Counted from the first letter of the stretch, positions 6,334 to 14,706 are shown. The stretch: DNA of 39,924 nt from an uncultured Veillonellaceae bacterium (GCA_900546795.1 UREG01000005.1:1-39924), one strand, 5' to 3'. The notes: a model not told the origin generated them from the letters alone. Program-made: numbers and translations.

Positions 6334-8461
6334 AACTCAGTCTCCTCTGCTGCGCAGCTATCCGTTTCAGCATCTCTTCAAATTCCCGCATTTTCTGCGC
6401 CATAATCGTATCAATCTGCGTCGCCGTATCGCTTGCACCTCCCTGTACGGTAATTTGCGGCGCAAAGGTTGCCGTTATATTGCCTCCGCCCAGAGGATTT
6501 CCCATGATGGCATTCGTCTGGGCCAGCAAACCAACATTACGGCGATTCGGAGTGTGTGGGATTGCCGATTCACCGGACTTTTCTGCAAATGTCGTCAAGA
6601 AAGCTCCCTTGCCGTAAATACCGCCGGAAGCGTTCTCCGCAATGTCCGGCATGGTTCCGGGCTGAAACCCGCTAACCGACATATCAACGGTACCGGAAAA
6701 CGGTGCAGACAGCAGGCTTTTTACACTTTCCCACGTTTCACTTACCCAGTCTGCAATTCCGCCGAGCAAATTTTTCACTCCGTCGCAAAACTGCTGCATG
6801 GCCAGCGTCGGATTATCCCAAATAGTTGCAAAAAAGTTTTTTACTGTATCCCAATTACGATATAACTCTACACCTGCAACCGTTAGCGCTGTTACACCTA
6901 TAATTAACCAGCCCATAGGGCACGCTGCCAGTACAGTATTGAAAGCCAACTGCGCTAATGCTAATCCACGCGTAACCATTCCAGCAATTTGAGCCACGCC
7001 GCTAAAAAGATTTAATGCTTTTGCCCCTTGAATGATCCATTTCCCACCATAAAATAAACTTTGTGCAAAACTGCCTGCCGCTCCAAAAGCCATTAACGCC
7101 ACTGTACCTGTCAAAATGACTTGCGTTAATACAGGGCTTTTACTAGCCACATCTCCGACCAGTATTGCAAACTGTCCAATACTCTCTGCAAGCGGAGTAA
7201 CAACGGGCAATAATCCTTGCGCGATAGATGTTTTAGCGGCATCAATACGGTTGTTCATCAAAATTAAAGAGTTTTCAGCCGTATCCGCCCTTGCAGCAAA
7301 TTCAGCTTCCATGCTACCAGTATATCTTGTAGCATCAGCCACTTTATTAAAGTTTTCTTCGAGACCTTTTAAATTAGATAATAATGGAGCTATAGCCCCA
7401 AGACTCTCTTTACCAAAGAGAGCGGTCATAACACTTGCCTGGCGCGCTTTATCGATTTGCTGTATACTATGCAACACCATTAATATCGCATTTTTAGCGT
7501 CTTTCTGCATATATTCAGCCATTTCAACAGCATCAAGCCCTAATTCAGCAAAAGCGCCGGCCTGGCTTTTAGTAGCTCCACTACCAGATACAAGCGATAA
7601 AATCATATTTTTTATGCCTGTAGCTGCAATTTCTGAATTTATCCCTGCACCAACCATACTTGCACCCAATGCGGCAATCTCTCCAGATGCAACGCCACCA
7701 ACACTACCCAATGGCCCTATACGCGTCACAACGTCAGAGATCAGCGGCGCAGATGCAGCCGTAGTATTGCCTAAAAAATTAATCTTATCTGCAAGTTGCA
7801 CTACCTCGCTTTGGTTCATTCTAAATGCCGTACGCCACTTTGCCATCATATCTCCAGCCTGGTCAGCAGTAATGTCAAAAGCAACCCCCATTTTAGCGGC
7901 ACTTTCGGCAAAACTTATTAATTCATTTCTTGCTATGCCGGACTGGCCGCCTGCTGCTACAATCTGTGCTAATCCATCAGCAGCCATCGGTATACGCGTA
8001 GACAAATCAAGCACGTCTTTACTCATAGCTTTAAACTGCTCTGGCGTATCGAAGTCAACTACCTTTTTCACATCTGCCATTGAACTTTCAAATTTAATCG
8101 CATACTGTGTTAAATTAAATAAGCTATTTACTGCACCGGCAAAACCTTTTGCTGTGCCAAAGGCTACTGCGGCTTTACCAAAAGTGGAAGCTAATTTACT
8201 CTCCTGTCCAAGCAAAGATTTCTGTTTATTTTCAAGTTCAGCCGTTTGCTGTTTTAATTCTGCTATTTTCTGGCTATATTCTTCAGCGGCTGTACCACTT
8301 TTTTTCTGCGATTTCATTAGTTTTTCAATTTCTTTTTGGTTTTTATTTATTTGAGTATTAAGTTTTGCCAATTCTTTATTGGCTGACCCAAAAGCAGCGC
8401 TGAAATTTCCCATCAGAATAGCACCAATGCTGAATTTAAACTCAAAAGATTTTTCTGCCAA
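6326..8461 (-). CDS. Tail tape measure protein (TP901 family)
   Basis: Sets tail length and may act during DNA ejection (711 aa from the chosen start). An N-terminal coiled coil (residues 20-90: NKELAKLNTQINKNQKEIEK) precedes the TP901 core with SSMADVKKVVDF and MSKDVLDLSTRIPMAADGLA. Further on are IVAAGGQSGIARNEL and GINSEIAATGIKNMI. Hydrophobic segments (VILTGTVALMAFGAAG; MGWLIIGVTALTVAGVELY) occupy about 455-535. GTG 8470 is in frame, but TTG 8461 has AGGAGG 8 bases upstream and is preferred. A short tape for a contractile tail, predicting a tail of roughly 100 nm. It is separated from gpE by the moron and its terminator. Confidence 0.93.
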   Translation of the reverse strand: MAEKSFEFKFSIGAILMGNFSAAFGSANKELAKLNTQINKNQKEIEKLMKSQKKSGTAAEEYSQKIAELKQQTAELENKQKSLLGQESKLASTFGKAAVAFGTAKGFAGAVNSLFNLTQYAIKFESSMADVKKVVDFDTPEQFKAMSKDVLDLSTRIPMAADGLAQIVAAGGQSGIARNELISFAESAAKMGVAFDITADQAGDMMAKWRTAFRMNQSEVVQLADKINFLGNTTAASAPLISDVVTRIGPLGSVGGVASGEIAALGASMVGAGINSEIAATGIKNMILSLVSGSGATKSQAGAFAELGLDAVEMAEYMQKDAKNAILMVLHSIQQIDKARQASVMTALFGKESLGAIAPLLSNLKGLEENFNKVADATRYTGSMEAEFAARADTAENSLILMNNRIDAAKTSIAQGLLPVVTPLAESIGQFAILVGDVASKSPVLTQVILTGTVALMAFGAAGSFAQSLFYGGKWIIQGAKALNLFSGVAQIAGMVTRGLALAQLAFNTVLAACPMGWLIIGVTALTVAGVELYRNWDTVKNFFATIWDNPTLAMQQFCDGVKNLLGGIADWVSETWESVKSLLSAPFSGTVDMSVSGFQPGTMPDIAENASGGIYGKGAFLTTFAEKSGESAIPHTPNRRNVGLLAQTNAIMGNPLGGGNITATFAPQITVQGGASDTATQIDTIMAQKMREFEEMLKRIAAQQRRLSYA

Positions 8462-8463
8462 TC

Positions 8464-8512
8464 GTCCCACCTCCTTTTAAATATGGTATAATTAAATAAA
8501 GTAGGTGATATT
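8464..8512 (+). promoter_or_regulatory. Promoter and RBS of the moron gene
   Basis: An extended -10 element TGGTATAAT (TATAAT at 8487-8492) lies 20 bases upstream of the ATG; no good -35 is present, as is common with TGn promoters. GTAGGTGA is the ribosome binding site. This makes the reverse-oriented gene independent of phage late transcription. Confidence 0.6.
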
Positions 8513-8821
8513 ATGTTTGATAAAATAATACATAAAACTATCAGTCTTGCATTTGGCTTATTCGTTGCTATTTTAGGTGGTTATATTTTAGCGGCAGTAG
8601 TTTGTTTTATTTTAGCTGGAGCTTGCAGCATTTTAGGTTTGGATATATCTACAAATGATATTATCAGTTCAATATTTGGCTCATTTATTTTACTATTATC
8701 GCTTCTTTTTTTCGGCATTATCGGTTATTTGGCCGGTGAAATCATCCAGCACTTCGTTGCTAAATTTTTTAAAAGTACTTCTGTAAGCTTTACATTTCAA
8801 AATAATATTGATAAAAAATAG
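8513..8821 (+). CDS. Small membrane protein, moron (unknown function)
   Basis: I do not recognise a family. The 102-residue protein has two or three hydrophobic segments: about 10-40 (ISLAFGLFVAILGGYILAAV then VCFILAGACSIL) and 50-80 (IISSIFGSFILLLSLLFFGI then IGYLAGEI), with a short polar C-terminus. It is plus-strand inside a minus-strand late operon, AT-rich relative to neighbours, and has its own extended -10 promoter and its own hairpin terminator, the definition of a moron. Superinfection exclusion or another lysogenic-conversion role is plausible for a lone membrane protein of this kind. A holin is less likely because it is not with lysis genes and is promoted constitutively. Confidence 0.75.
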   Translation: MFDKIIHKTISLAFGLFVAILGGYILAAVVCFILAGACSILGLDISTNDIISSIFGSFILLLSLLFFGIIGYLAGEIIQHFVAKFFKSTSVSFTFQNNIDKK

Positions 8822-8847
8822 CATCTGAAATACAGATGCTATTTTTT
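8813..8847. terminator. Bidirectional terminator between moron and gpE'
   Basis: A perfect 15-bp inverted repeat (AAAAAATAGCATCTG, loop AAATA, then its complement) carries A-runs and T-runs on both sides. It therefore works on paper in both directions. The stop codons of the moron (8819-8821) and of the gpE' frame (8839-8841) both lie inside the stem. Confidence 0.85.
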
Positions 8848-9260
8848 ATTGCCTTCGAGTATAATTTCGGCCCAACCAAGCATTTCTACAATGGGCATCT
8901 CAAAATAAAAACTGACAGGAGTATATGTTGACACTGACATATTAAGCACCAATTTTTTTATCTCTTTATTGCTCTTTATTCCATATTCAGAAAAAAACTT
9001 GCTACCGGTACAACCAATTGTTTGAAATCAGTAACGGGTAAATCTAAAATATCATCAACCGGAACGTTTAAAAGTTTAGCAACAACAATAGACTGAAAGT
9101 TCATGGATACAAAAACACTTGCCGCATTATCCCCCATAGCACGCGATTCGCGCTCGGCCATTGTTAAATCTCTCCCACTTAATTTTTCAACATCCAACTC
9201 AACTTCATTTACTTCTTTACCCGCAATCATTAAAGCTTTTGTTAATTTTACTTTTTTCAT
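8839..9260 (-). CDS. Tail assembly chaperone E+E' (programmed -1 frameshift product)
   Basis: Extended form of the tape-measure chaperone. Zero-frame reading is AGT TTT TTT CTG. A -1 slip on T TTT TTT (8991-8997) gives TCT GAA TAT and then 50 residues without a stop until TAG 8839-8841. The extension ends with SFYFEMPIVEMLGWAEIILE followed by GNKK. This resembles the short GpE' family core (M-P-x-x-E-x-x-x-W). The P2 E/E' and lambda G/GT pairs are the known precedents for -1 frameshifting at this position upstream of the tape measure. The frameshift efficiency is unknown. Confidence 0.75.
8976..9260 (-). CDS. Tail assembly chaperone E (gpE-like)
   Basis: Short product of the tail chaperone pair (94 aa), made by normal termination. 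MKKVKLTKALMIAGKEVNEV then LDVEKLSGRDLTMAERESRA is the common pattern of the P2-tail gpE/phage tail assembly chaperone proteins (acidic, no cysteines, between tube and tape measure). GGAGGG precedes ATG. Near its 3' end, seven T residues (8991-8997 on the minus strand) form a U_UUU_UUU slippery heptamer, and a second frame continues beyond the stop (see next entry). Confidence 0.85.
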   Translation of the reverse strand: MKKVKLTKALMIAGKEVNEVELDVEKLSGRDLTMAERESRAMGDNAASVFVSMNFQSIVVAKLLNVPVDDILDLPVTDFKQLVVPVASFFLNME

Positions 9261-9282
9261 GTTAATCCCTCCATATAGTCAT

Positions 9283-9307
9283 ACACCCCGCCATTAAAGC
9301 GGGGTGT
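9283..9307. promoter_or_regulatory. Stem-loop between tail tube and gpE genes
   Basis: A perfect 9-bp stem ACACCCCGC / GCGGGGTGT with loop CATTAAA lies in the 53-base gap after the tube gene. In the coding (minus) direction no T-run follows. It is more likely a partial terminator or 3'-end stabiliser, keeping tube mRNA abundant, than a true stop; in the plus direction CTTTATTT follows. Confidence 0.5.
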
Positions 9308-9313
9308 CTTTAT

Positions 9314-9832
9314 TTAGTTCAACCCAAGAGCATCCCGTACTTCTGCCATATAATCTACACTATCAATGATGGTAATAGAGTTATACTTATCAACTTCCAG
9401 AATCGTATCACCAGCAATCGTTACTTTAATGTAGTTTACTTCAATAGTGGTTACCGTATCCGTAGTAGCTCCAACATCAAGTTTCCCCAGTTCTGTGCTT
9501 TTCGGAATGCCTCGAATAACACATTTTACGGGCCGTACGATATATTTTCCCGAACTGCTGTCATACACCTGCTGTGCCCCTCTTAGGTCAAGATGCACGC
9601 CGGTAGGCGCTGCCAATGCAACGTTTGATTTTTCTAATGTACGCCAGTTTAATTGCAGTTCCATGCTGGAATAATGTCCAAGAGTAGGACTGTCAATTTC
9701 CCCGGCAATACCAGCGCCCTTTACGGTTTCCGTCATCGCTTCCAAAGATGGTAGTGTTACATCTGCTACTCCAACTAAATCTGCACCGTTTTGATATACC
9801 CTAAAATTGATGAGTTTCTCCGGTACTTTCAT
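9314..9832 (-). CDS. Major tail tube protein (gpFII-like)
   Basis: P2 FII family tube protein (172 aa) forming the inner tube through which DNA passes. VPEKLINFRVYQNGADLVGV then ADVTLPSLEAMTETVKGAGI, IDSPTLGHYSSMELQLNWRT, and the C-terminal KVTIAGDTILEVDKYN and MAEVRDALGLN are typical. AAGGAG precedes ATG by 8 bases. It directly follows the sheath, the invariant order in contractile-tail phages. Confidence 0.94.
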   Translation of the reverse strand: MKVPEKLINFRVYQNGADLVGVADVTLPSLEAMTETVKGAGIAGEIDSPTLGHYSSMELQLNWRTLEKSNVALAAPTGVHLDLRGAQQVYDSSSGKYIVRPVKCVIRGIPKSTELGKLDVGATTDTVTTIEVNYIKVTIAGDTILEVDKYNSITIIDSVDYMAEVRDALGLN

Positions 9833-9847
9833 ATCTTCGTCTCCTTT

Positions 9848-11299
9848 CTATGCAAACAACGTTTCAAAATAAGCCGGATCATATTCCAGCACATTATCAA
9901 GCTCACGCGCCGGCGCTGCCGGTGTCATATAGGTATGGAATTTGATAATGCCGTCCATAAGGTCGGTAGTTGGATTTTCATCGTTCCGGAACTCAACGCG
10001 TCCGCCCAACAGGCAACCTTGTGCGACAAGTCCATTAAGCCGGATATTTTCACTGTCCACAACCGTCTGAATCAACCGTTTATTAATCGGCTGATCCACC
10101 TTCGCCCAATAGGTTTGTATAAAAGTCTGCGCATGCCAGTTAAACATACGGCGAATGCAAAGGAATGCGTCTTTCGGATCCGTATTAGAAGGGTAACACC
10201 CCGTTCGGTTGCCCCATAACTTCCAACCGCCGATAAAATTCAGCGCGGTAATAATTCCCTGCCCATTCAAATAGTTAGCTTCTTCATTACCCAATATAAT
10301 CTCTGTACCATCATCTAAACACAGTCCGGTAATCTGCATTGTCTTATTAGACGGGCTGACATACGGGATATCCTCATTGGCAGCGTCCGTCTGACCAAGT
10401 ACTCCCATCAGATGCGTAGACATATGGTATATATCATCACCCATTCTTACCATAGGCCAGCAAACGGCATCATCGTTACCAATATAGTTGTTTTGATTTT
10501 TCCAAGCAGACACATCACTGTATTTTTTTACTGTGTCCGCGCTTGCCGGTATATCCAACAATACGCTGGCTTTGAAATGGCTGTTGATATTTCCGGCTTT
10601 GGCACGCATGACTGTTGCCACTTCCGGATCGCTGCTCCATCCGGGTGCAACTACCATACCAGGTACCAGTCCATACAACGGGAATACCTGATTTACTGTC
10701 TCCAGCCCTTTTACTGTGCCATCACTAACAGAAACACCGCCAATAATATCCTCAGCAGTTACTGCTGAAGGATCCAGCTTATCATAGTCGAGATAGATTT
10801 GCACTGTTTCAGCCAGTTCGCCATCGTCCAATGCAGTAATAACCAACACACCGTCATCATCATATGCCGCTTCATAGTCAACGCCTTCCGTTAACGCCTG
10901 ACCTGCACTGGCCTTTTTCACCTTTAAAGTCTCTAACAATACCGGTTCTGCAATATTGACAACTTTGTTCTCTAACGTAACAGTACTGTCCGCAACCGCC
11001 TCTTTATGCACCGCTGGATCGAGCACGTTAACCAGCACTACCGGCGCGATATTATACAGCGCAAACTGACTATATATAGCCTCGCAAAGAGTATACTTTT
11101 TCCAATCTTTACTGTATCCCATTGCCGCTACTGCCTCCGCGTAGCTGTAACACAATACTGGTTTATTGGCCTTTGCCCGATCGGCAGCCAAATGCACCGG
11201 CGCTGTCCCGTAAATAACCGGTAGTCCGGCCATACTATTAACCGCTGGAATAATACTGGTAGGTACTTCAGAGGTATACACCCCATGTCTATATGCCAT
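9848..11299 (-). CDS. Tail sheath protein (gpFI-like)
   Basis: Contractile sheath of the P2 FI/Mu L family (483 aa). Seen are YRHGVYTSEVPTSIIPAVNS at the N-terminus and IYGTAPVHLA. The KYSDVSAWKNQNNYIG block and the NRTGCYPSNTDPKDAFLCIR block follow, then RRMFNWHAQTFIQTYWAKVD and PINKRLIQTVVDSENIRLNG. The WLNGLVAQGCLLGGRVEF-like end domain is intact (RLNGLVAQGCLLGGRVEFR). Length is normal for a Firmicute myovirus prophage. It starts at ATG after GGAGGTGT. Confidence 0.95.
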   Translation of the reverse strand: MAYRHGVYTSEVPTSIIPAVNSMAGLPVIYGTAPVHLAADRAKANKPVLCYSYAEAVAAMGYSKDWKKYTLCEAIYSQFALYNIAPVVLVNVLDPAVHKEAVADSTVTLENKVVNIAEPVLLETLKVKKASAGQALTEGVDYEAAYDDDGVLVITALDDGELAETVQIYLDYDKLDPSAVTAEDIIGGVSVSDGTVKGLETVNQVFPLYGLVPGMVVAPGWSSDPEVATVMRAKAGNINSHFKASVLLDIPASADTVKKYSDVSAWKNQNNYIGNDDAVCWPMVRMGDDIYHMSTHLMGVLGQTDAANEDIPYVSPSNKTMQITGLCLDDGTEIILGNEEANYLNGQGIITALNFIGGWKLWGNRTGCYPSNTDPKDAFLCIRRMFNWHAQTFIQTYWAKVDQPINKRLIQTVVDSENIRLNGLVAQGCLLGGRVEFRNDENPTTDLMDGIIKFHTYMTPAAPARELDNVLEYDPAYFETLFA

Positions 11300-11303
11300 C
11301 TTC

Positions 11304-11558
11304 TTACACCTCCATTGCTAATTTATAGTATTTATTCAGCGGTGTGCCGGCAGTTTTTACCTCTGCTTCCGCTTTGGTAAGCTCCGCAACCGGCACAAAC
11401 AGCCACTTAATTTGCGGGCAGAATTCAAACACATCAGTAAGATGCGCAGGATACCCACCGATAAATACCTGATATTTAACCAATTTATAGCCCTTTAACG
11501 TAGGACCGACGTAAATTAGGCGCTGCGATTTAGCAGCGCTCTTTTTAGTAATCGCCAT
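11304..11558 (-). CDS. Small conserved tail-region protein (unknown)
   Basis: An 84-residue protein. It starts with a basic segment (AITKKSAAKSQRLIYVGPTL) and contains FIGGYPAHLTDVFEFCPQIK followed by WLFVPV. Small proteins of this kind are often found immediately upstream of the sheath gene in Mu/P2-type modules, but I do not know a function. It overlaps the preceding gene by 14 bases, so it is translationally coupled, and is 4 bases from the sheath start. Confidence 0.7.
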   Translation of the reverse strand: MAITKKSAAKSQRLIYVGPTLKGYKLVKYQVFIGGYPAHLTDVFEFCPQIKWLFVPVAELTKAEAEVKTAGTPLNKYYKLAMEV

Positions 11559-12006
11559 ATTCCACTTCCTCCTCTATCGGCTGACCTAACGTATAGATCG
11601 CCGTTATCGCCCCCTGCCACTGCGGGAAGGGTTGATTATCGCTTACTTCGCTTTTAAGCGGCAGTTCCAGCCGGTTACGCCCGTTTAGCGTACGTTTTTT
11701 TAATAATGCTTGACGCACATGCTCCATCAGGTTATACAGACTAAAACAGCCTTTTTCTCTATCGTCATCATAGATACTAAAGCCGATCTCAATCTTAGCA
11801 GTTGAAAAATCGCCATCTTTGGTATCATCCCAACTCAGCGCCAGTGCATAAACAAAACTCTCTTTCTCTGCTGCTGATGTTCTCACCGGAGGCCACCCTG
11901 CATACACAGCAACAGGCAGTATGCCGGCTTTCTGCTCCGTCGAATACTCATTTATGGTCTCTCTGAGATATGCTGCAAGATGATTCATCAATTCAACGCT
12001 CGTCAT
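11545..12006 (-). CDS. Putative tail completion/terminator protein (unknown)
   Basis: A 153-residue protein without a recognised signature: LMNHLAAYLRETINEYSTEQ, then a mixed alpha/beta core (ALSWDDTKDGDFSTAKIEIG, FSIYDDDREKGCFSLYNLME) and an acidic end. Position between a minor tail protein Z and the sheath cluster is where tail terminators (lambda U, P2 R/S equivalents) lie. The size of about 150 aa and the alpha/beta pattern fit, but this is inferred from context only. Confidence 0.6.
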   Translation of the reverse strand: MTSVELMNHLAAYLRETINEYSTEQKAGILPVAVYAGWPPVRTSAAEKESFVYALALSWDDTKDGDFSTAKIEIGFSIYDDDREKGCFSLYNLMEHVRQALLKKRTLNGRNRLELPLKSEVSDNQPFPQWQGAITAIYTLGQPIEEEVEYGDY

Positions 12007-12554
12007 AATGTGCCTCCATAGATTTTTTCGTAACGGTACTGCACTTCGTGTAAAAACCGTTCGTTTAGTATTTTTTCGGCAAGAGGTGCGAGTGCTTCAA
12101 GCGTCTTTTCGTTTCCGAACATCTGCGGAACACTGGGACCATAAGGAACTCGCAAAGGATATGCCGTCCGCGTAGTTCTTTGCAGCAAACCTTTATGAAG
12201 ATTAATAAAAAGTCCTTTAATCGGCTTCAGTCCGCCGTCCTTGCGCACCTGTACTTTAATTGCGCTATGTTTAGGCCGTGCAAGTTTAAAATCACTTAAA
12301 CGGAGCGGTGAACCTTTTGCCATCAACATTCCTGTCGTTCTATTACTGTTTGCTTTTTTCAGATTAAACGCTTTTTTGATGGTCGCTGCTTTTACAATAT
12401 ATTCTTTTCGTATAGTTACGCTGGATTCTTTTCGCAGTCTTGTTATTGTTCTATTTACGGCAGCGCTTGCCGCTTTCTGCACTTCCTTTGGCGTATCCGC
12501 AAAAAGCACCGCCGCACTTTTTAATGCGTTTTCATCAATTGTTATATTAATCAT
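12003..12554 (-). CDS. Prophage minor tail protein Z (gpZ-like)
   Basis: Lambda gpZ/prophage minor tail protein Z family (183 aa), a head-tail interface factor. The diagnostic segment is AASAAVNRTITRLRKESSVT followed by IRKEYIVKAATIKKAFNLKK, a basic helical region. A central SPLRLSDFKLARPKHS and a GLFINLHKGLLQRTTR segment with PYGPSVPQMF follow. Both ends overlap neighbouring genes by 4 bases (ATGA-type coupling). Confidence 0.85.
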   Translation of the reverse strand: MINITIDENALKSAAVLFADTPKEVQKAASAAVNRTITRLRKESSVTIRKEYIVKAATIKKAFNLKKANSNRTTGMLMAKGSPLRLSDFKLARPKHSAIKVQVRKDGGLKPIKGLFINLHKGLLQRTTRTAYPLRVPYGPSVPQMFGNEKTLEALAPLAEKILNERFLHEVQYRYEKIYGGTL

Positions 12555-12883
12555 CGGTCATTCGCCACCAACTGAATAGTTAATATCCCCATATCGTCTG
12601 CACAGCTTTCAACGATATACAGCTTTTCATCAATATAAAAAGCGTTGCCATAAACCGGAACCTCCGGCAGATCCTCTTTTAAGCAGTTTACCTGCAACCG
12701 GCAACCGTATATGCCGCTATAGGCAATGCGGTTACGACTATCAACCTCTAATTCCGCCACAGATATATCCTGCAATATCGCTTTACAGAGTATGCCGTTT
12801 AAATTATGTTTTTCGGAAAACTCCAACTCATTTATGAAAATAGCCGCATTATCTGCGGCTATTTGTTCTTTGAATGTTGTCAT
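12551..12883 (-). CDS. Head-tail joining protein, lambda FII-like
   Basis: A 110-residue protein in the position of lambda gpFII. The C-terminal half (VYGNAFYIDEKLYIVESCAD then DMGILTIQLVAND) matches the general FII pattern of a beta-hairpin G-D-x-F-x-I-x-x-x-x-Y-x-V followed by D-x-G-x-L-x-x-x-L. The N-terminal helix begins FKEQIAADNAAIFIN. Four-base overlaps with both neighbours. The call is from pattern and order and is less secure than the surrounding head genes. Confidence 0.6.
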   Translation of the reverse strand: MTTFKEQIAADNAAIFINELEFSEKHNLNGILCKAILQDISVAELEVDSRNRIAYSGIYGCRLQVNCLKEDLPEVPVYGNAFYIDEKLYIVESCADDMGILTIQLVANDR

Positions 12884-13239
12884 TTTACAGTTCCTTTAAG
12901 ATCTACCTGCGGCAATCCTTCTGGCTCCTGCGGCTCCGCAGCGGCAACGATAGTGTCAATGATATCCTGCTTTTTACTCGCATCACCAATATCAATGCCG
13001 TTTTCTTTGGCAAATTCTTTCAGCTGCGCTACTGTCATGCTATCAAGATTAATGTCTTCTGTATCGGGTGCTGTATCCGTTGCAAGGGTTGCGTTTTTTT
13101 CTGCCGGCATACACTCAAACTGTTCCGGATTTGCTTGCATTAAAGCTTGCACATCTTTTTCCGGAATGTCCAGGACAGCACCCGCGGCAAACGTTTCACC
13201 ACAATACCGCAGCTTAAACTTTTTAATACGAATTTTCAT
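12880..13239 (-). CDS. Putative DNA-packaging/head accessory protein with HeH/SAP-like motif
   Basis: A 119-residue protein. The N-terminal half resembles small phage proteins that begin with IRIKKFKLRYCGETFAAGAV then LDIPEKD and AQALMQANPEQFE-like spacing. After an acidic linker (residues 50-65), MTVAQLKEFAKENGIDIGDA then SKKQDIIDTIVAA is a short helix-extended loop-helix (HeH/LEM-like) unit common in phage head accessory proteins. It is placed like lambda gpFI, between capsid and FII. Function in packaging is inferred only. Confidence 0.6.
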   Translation of the reverse strand: MKIRIKKFKLRYCGETFAAGAVLDIPEKDVQALMQANPEQFECMPAEKNATLATDTAPDTEDINLDSMTVAQLKEFAKENGIDIGDASKKQDIIDTIVAAAEPQEPEGLPQVDLKGTVK

Positions 13240-13252
13240 CTGTTACGCCCCC

Positions 13253-14314
13253 TTATTTTACTTTGAGTATGGCCCAGTCATCTAAAAATTCAGGACAAAG
13301 CACGCAGCGGCTGCTGATTGCCAGGCTGGAAGTATCACTTTCAAGATCCGCAGTTACTTTAGGAACATACTGACCCTCAAACGTATGATATTGCCGATCC
13401 GGCTCAAGCTGCGTTACTGCGCCATAAAGGCGTTTTCCGCGGCCGGGTACACCGATAATCATGTGATCATTCGGAATATACGGAGTAAATTCACCGTTCT
13501 CATCCTCGTACCCACCATCATATGCGTAAATATCAAGGTTAAGCGCAGAGATATAACCTACTCGCATCAGATCCGGACGAACAAGACGTGGCTGCACGCT
13601 CATTAAAGCGAGGTTATCGCGACTGGGCACCAGCATATACTGACGCAATTGTTCATTGTTGATAATATAACCGGCTACGTTAGCGGCGCAGATAGCAATG
13701 GTCGGAATTACACCTGCATTACGGCGTATGATCTGAGACGCATCTCCTATATCATCATAGATTTTAGCAGTGGATGTGTTATCCCAAGTCAAACCGCTGC
13801 CGCTAACGGTAATCTTGTTTTCAAAACCGTCGAAAGTTACGGTATCAATCAGTTCTGTTTTTCCGTCATCAGCATACCCTTTAATCTGACAGCTGCCGTT
13901 AATGAGTACTTGCGCAGCCATCCATTCCTCACGACGCACGCAGCTGTCAATAAGTTCTGCCATATCACGGGCACGCAGTTCTTGTGCGCGTTCTTCCGGG
14001 CTACGCTGGCTATATACGGTTTCGCCAAAACCGCGGCGCATAATGTCCGATGCTTCAATTACACGCTTCGGCTTCATCAGCGGCGCTTTGTATACACGCA
14101 GTTGGCTGCCATTACGTGCCAAATTAACTCCTTTTGTGCCCGGTACCACAAACGGCGCCATTCTGCGCGCACCTTTACGGTATTCCATCTCTACTGTCTC
14201 TGTAACGAACGTACGGACTTCCGGAAAAAAGGTATTGATAAGCGTAGTAGTCGGTTTATTACTGCGTTCTACCACACCTAAAAGGGTTCTTGTATCATCA
14301 TAATTAAATGCCAT
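13253..14314 (-). CDS. Major capsid protein (lambda gpE family)
   Basis: HK97-fold capsid protein of the lambda E type (353 aa). Family traits are NTFFPEVRTFVTETVEMEYR at the N-terminus, RRMAPFVVPGTKGVN, PKRVIEASDIMRRGFGE and then the alpha-domain helix ERAQELRARDMAELIDSCVR with REEWMAAQVLINGS. The tail has VPGRGKRLYGAVTQLEPD. Follows the decoration protein, as in lambda (D then E). It starts at ATG after AAGGAGGATATGA. Confidence 0.95.
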   Translation of the reverse strand: MAFNYDDTRTLLGVVERSNKPTTTLINTFFPEVRTFVTETVEMEYRKGARRMAPFVVPGTKGVNLARNGSQLRVYKAPLMKPKRVIEASDIMRRGFGETVYSQRSPEERAQELRARDMAELIDSCVRREEWMAAQVLINGSCQIKGYADDGKTELIDTVTFDGFENKITVSGSGLTWDNTSTAKIYDDIGDASQIIRRNAGVIPTIAICAANVAGYIINNEQLRQYMLVPSRDNLALMSVQPRLVRPDLMRVGYISALNLDIYAYDGGYEDENGEFTPYIPNDHMIIGVPGRGKRLYGAVTQLEPDRQYHTFEGQYVPKVTADLESDTSSLAISSRCVLCPEFLDDWAILKVK

Positions 14315-14328
14315 TATTCATATCCTCC

Positions 14329-14706
14329 TTATTTTACACCGGTAAGATAAATACCAACGTCGCGCAATTCTTCTTCGTGCGCATCTACAGTATCGCCGCT
14401 GGCAGCAACCAGTTTCTCACGATTAAACAGACCACGGATATATACGGTTACAGCAATATCGCCGGTATCCTCGCCCTGCATGACCCCTTTAGCCAGAATA
14501 GCATTGGCAAGAGGTACGCTTGCATCGGCTTTTGCAGCAACAATATACTTACCGCTGGCCGCGTCAACTGCAAGCAAGGTTCCTTTAGGTACTTCTGTGT
14601 CCGCTGCAACACCGGTTAATACGCCATTTTTAATAAGCGGGGTAATTGCCGTGCCGCCAATAAGTTCGTCATAATGAACGCCCTGCATCTCTTCTATATA
14701 AGCCAT
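14329..14706 (-). CDS. Head decoration protein (lambda gpD family)
   Basis: Capsid-stabilising protein (125 aa) bound at three-fold axes. The family pattern is visible in GTAITPLIKNGVLTGVAADT, VPKGTLLAVDAASGKYIVAA and ASVPLANAILAKGVMQGEDT then GDIAVTVYIRGLFNREKL. It sits between protease and capsid as in lambda. The stop of the protease gene overlaps its ATG by one base. Confidence 0.92.
   Translation of the reverse strand: MAYIEEMQGVHYDELIGGTAITPLIKNGVLTGVAADTEVPKGTLLAVDAASGKYIVAAKADASVPLANAILAKGVMQGEDTGDIAVTVYIRGLFNREKLVAASGDTVDAHEEELRDVGIYLTGVK

Noticed and set aside
7116..8354. A 412-codon plus-strand open frame
   Set aside because: It mirrors the tape-measure gene, has a low-complexity Ala/Ser/Leu composition expected of an antisense frame, and no ribosome binding site or domain.
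8513..8821. Holin
   Set aside because: The gene is reverse to late transcription, has its own promoter, and no endolysin is adjacent.
13649..14281. A 210-codon plus-strand frame over the capsid gene
   Set aside because: Antisense shadow of the major capsid gene without start signals or domain.
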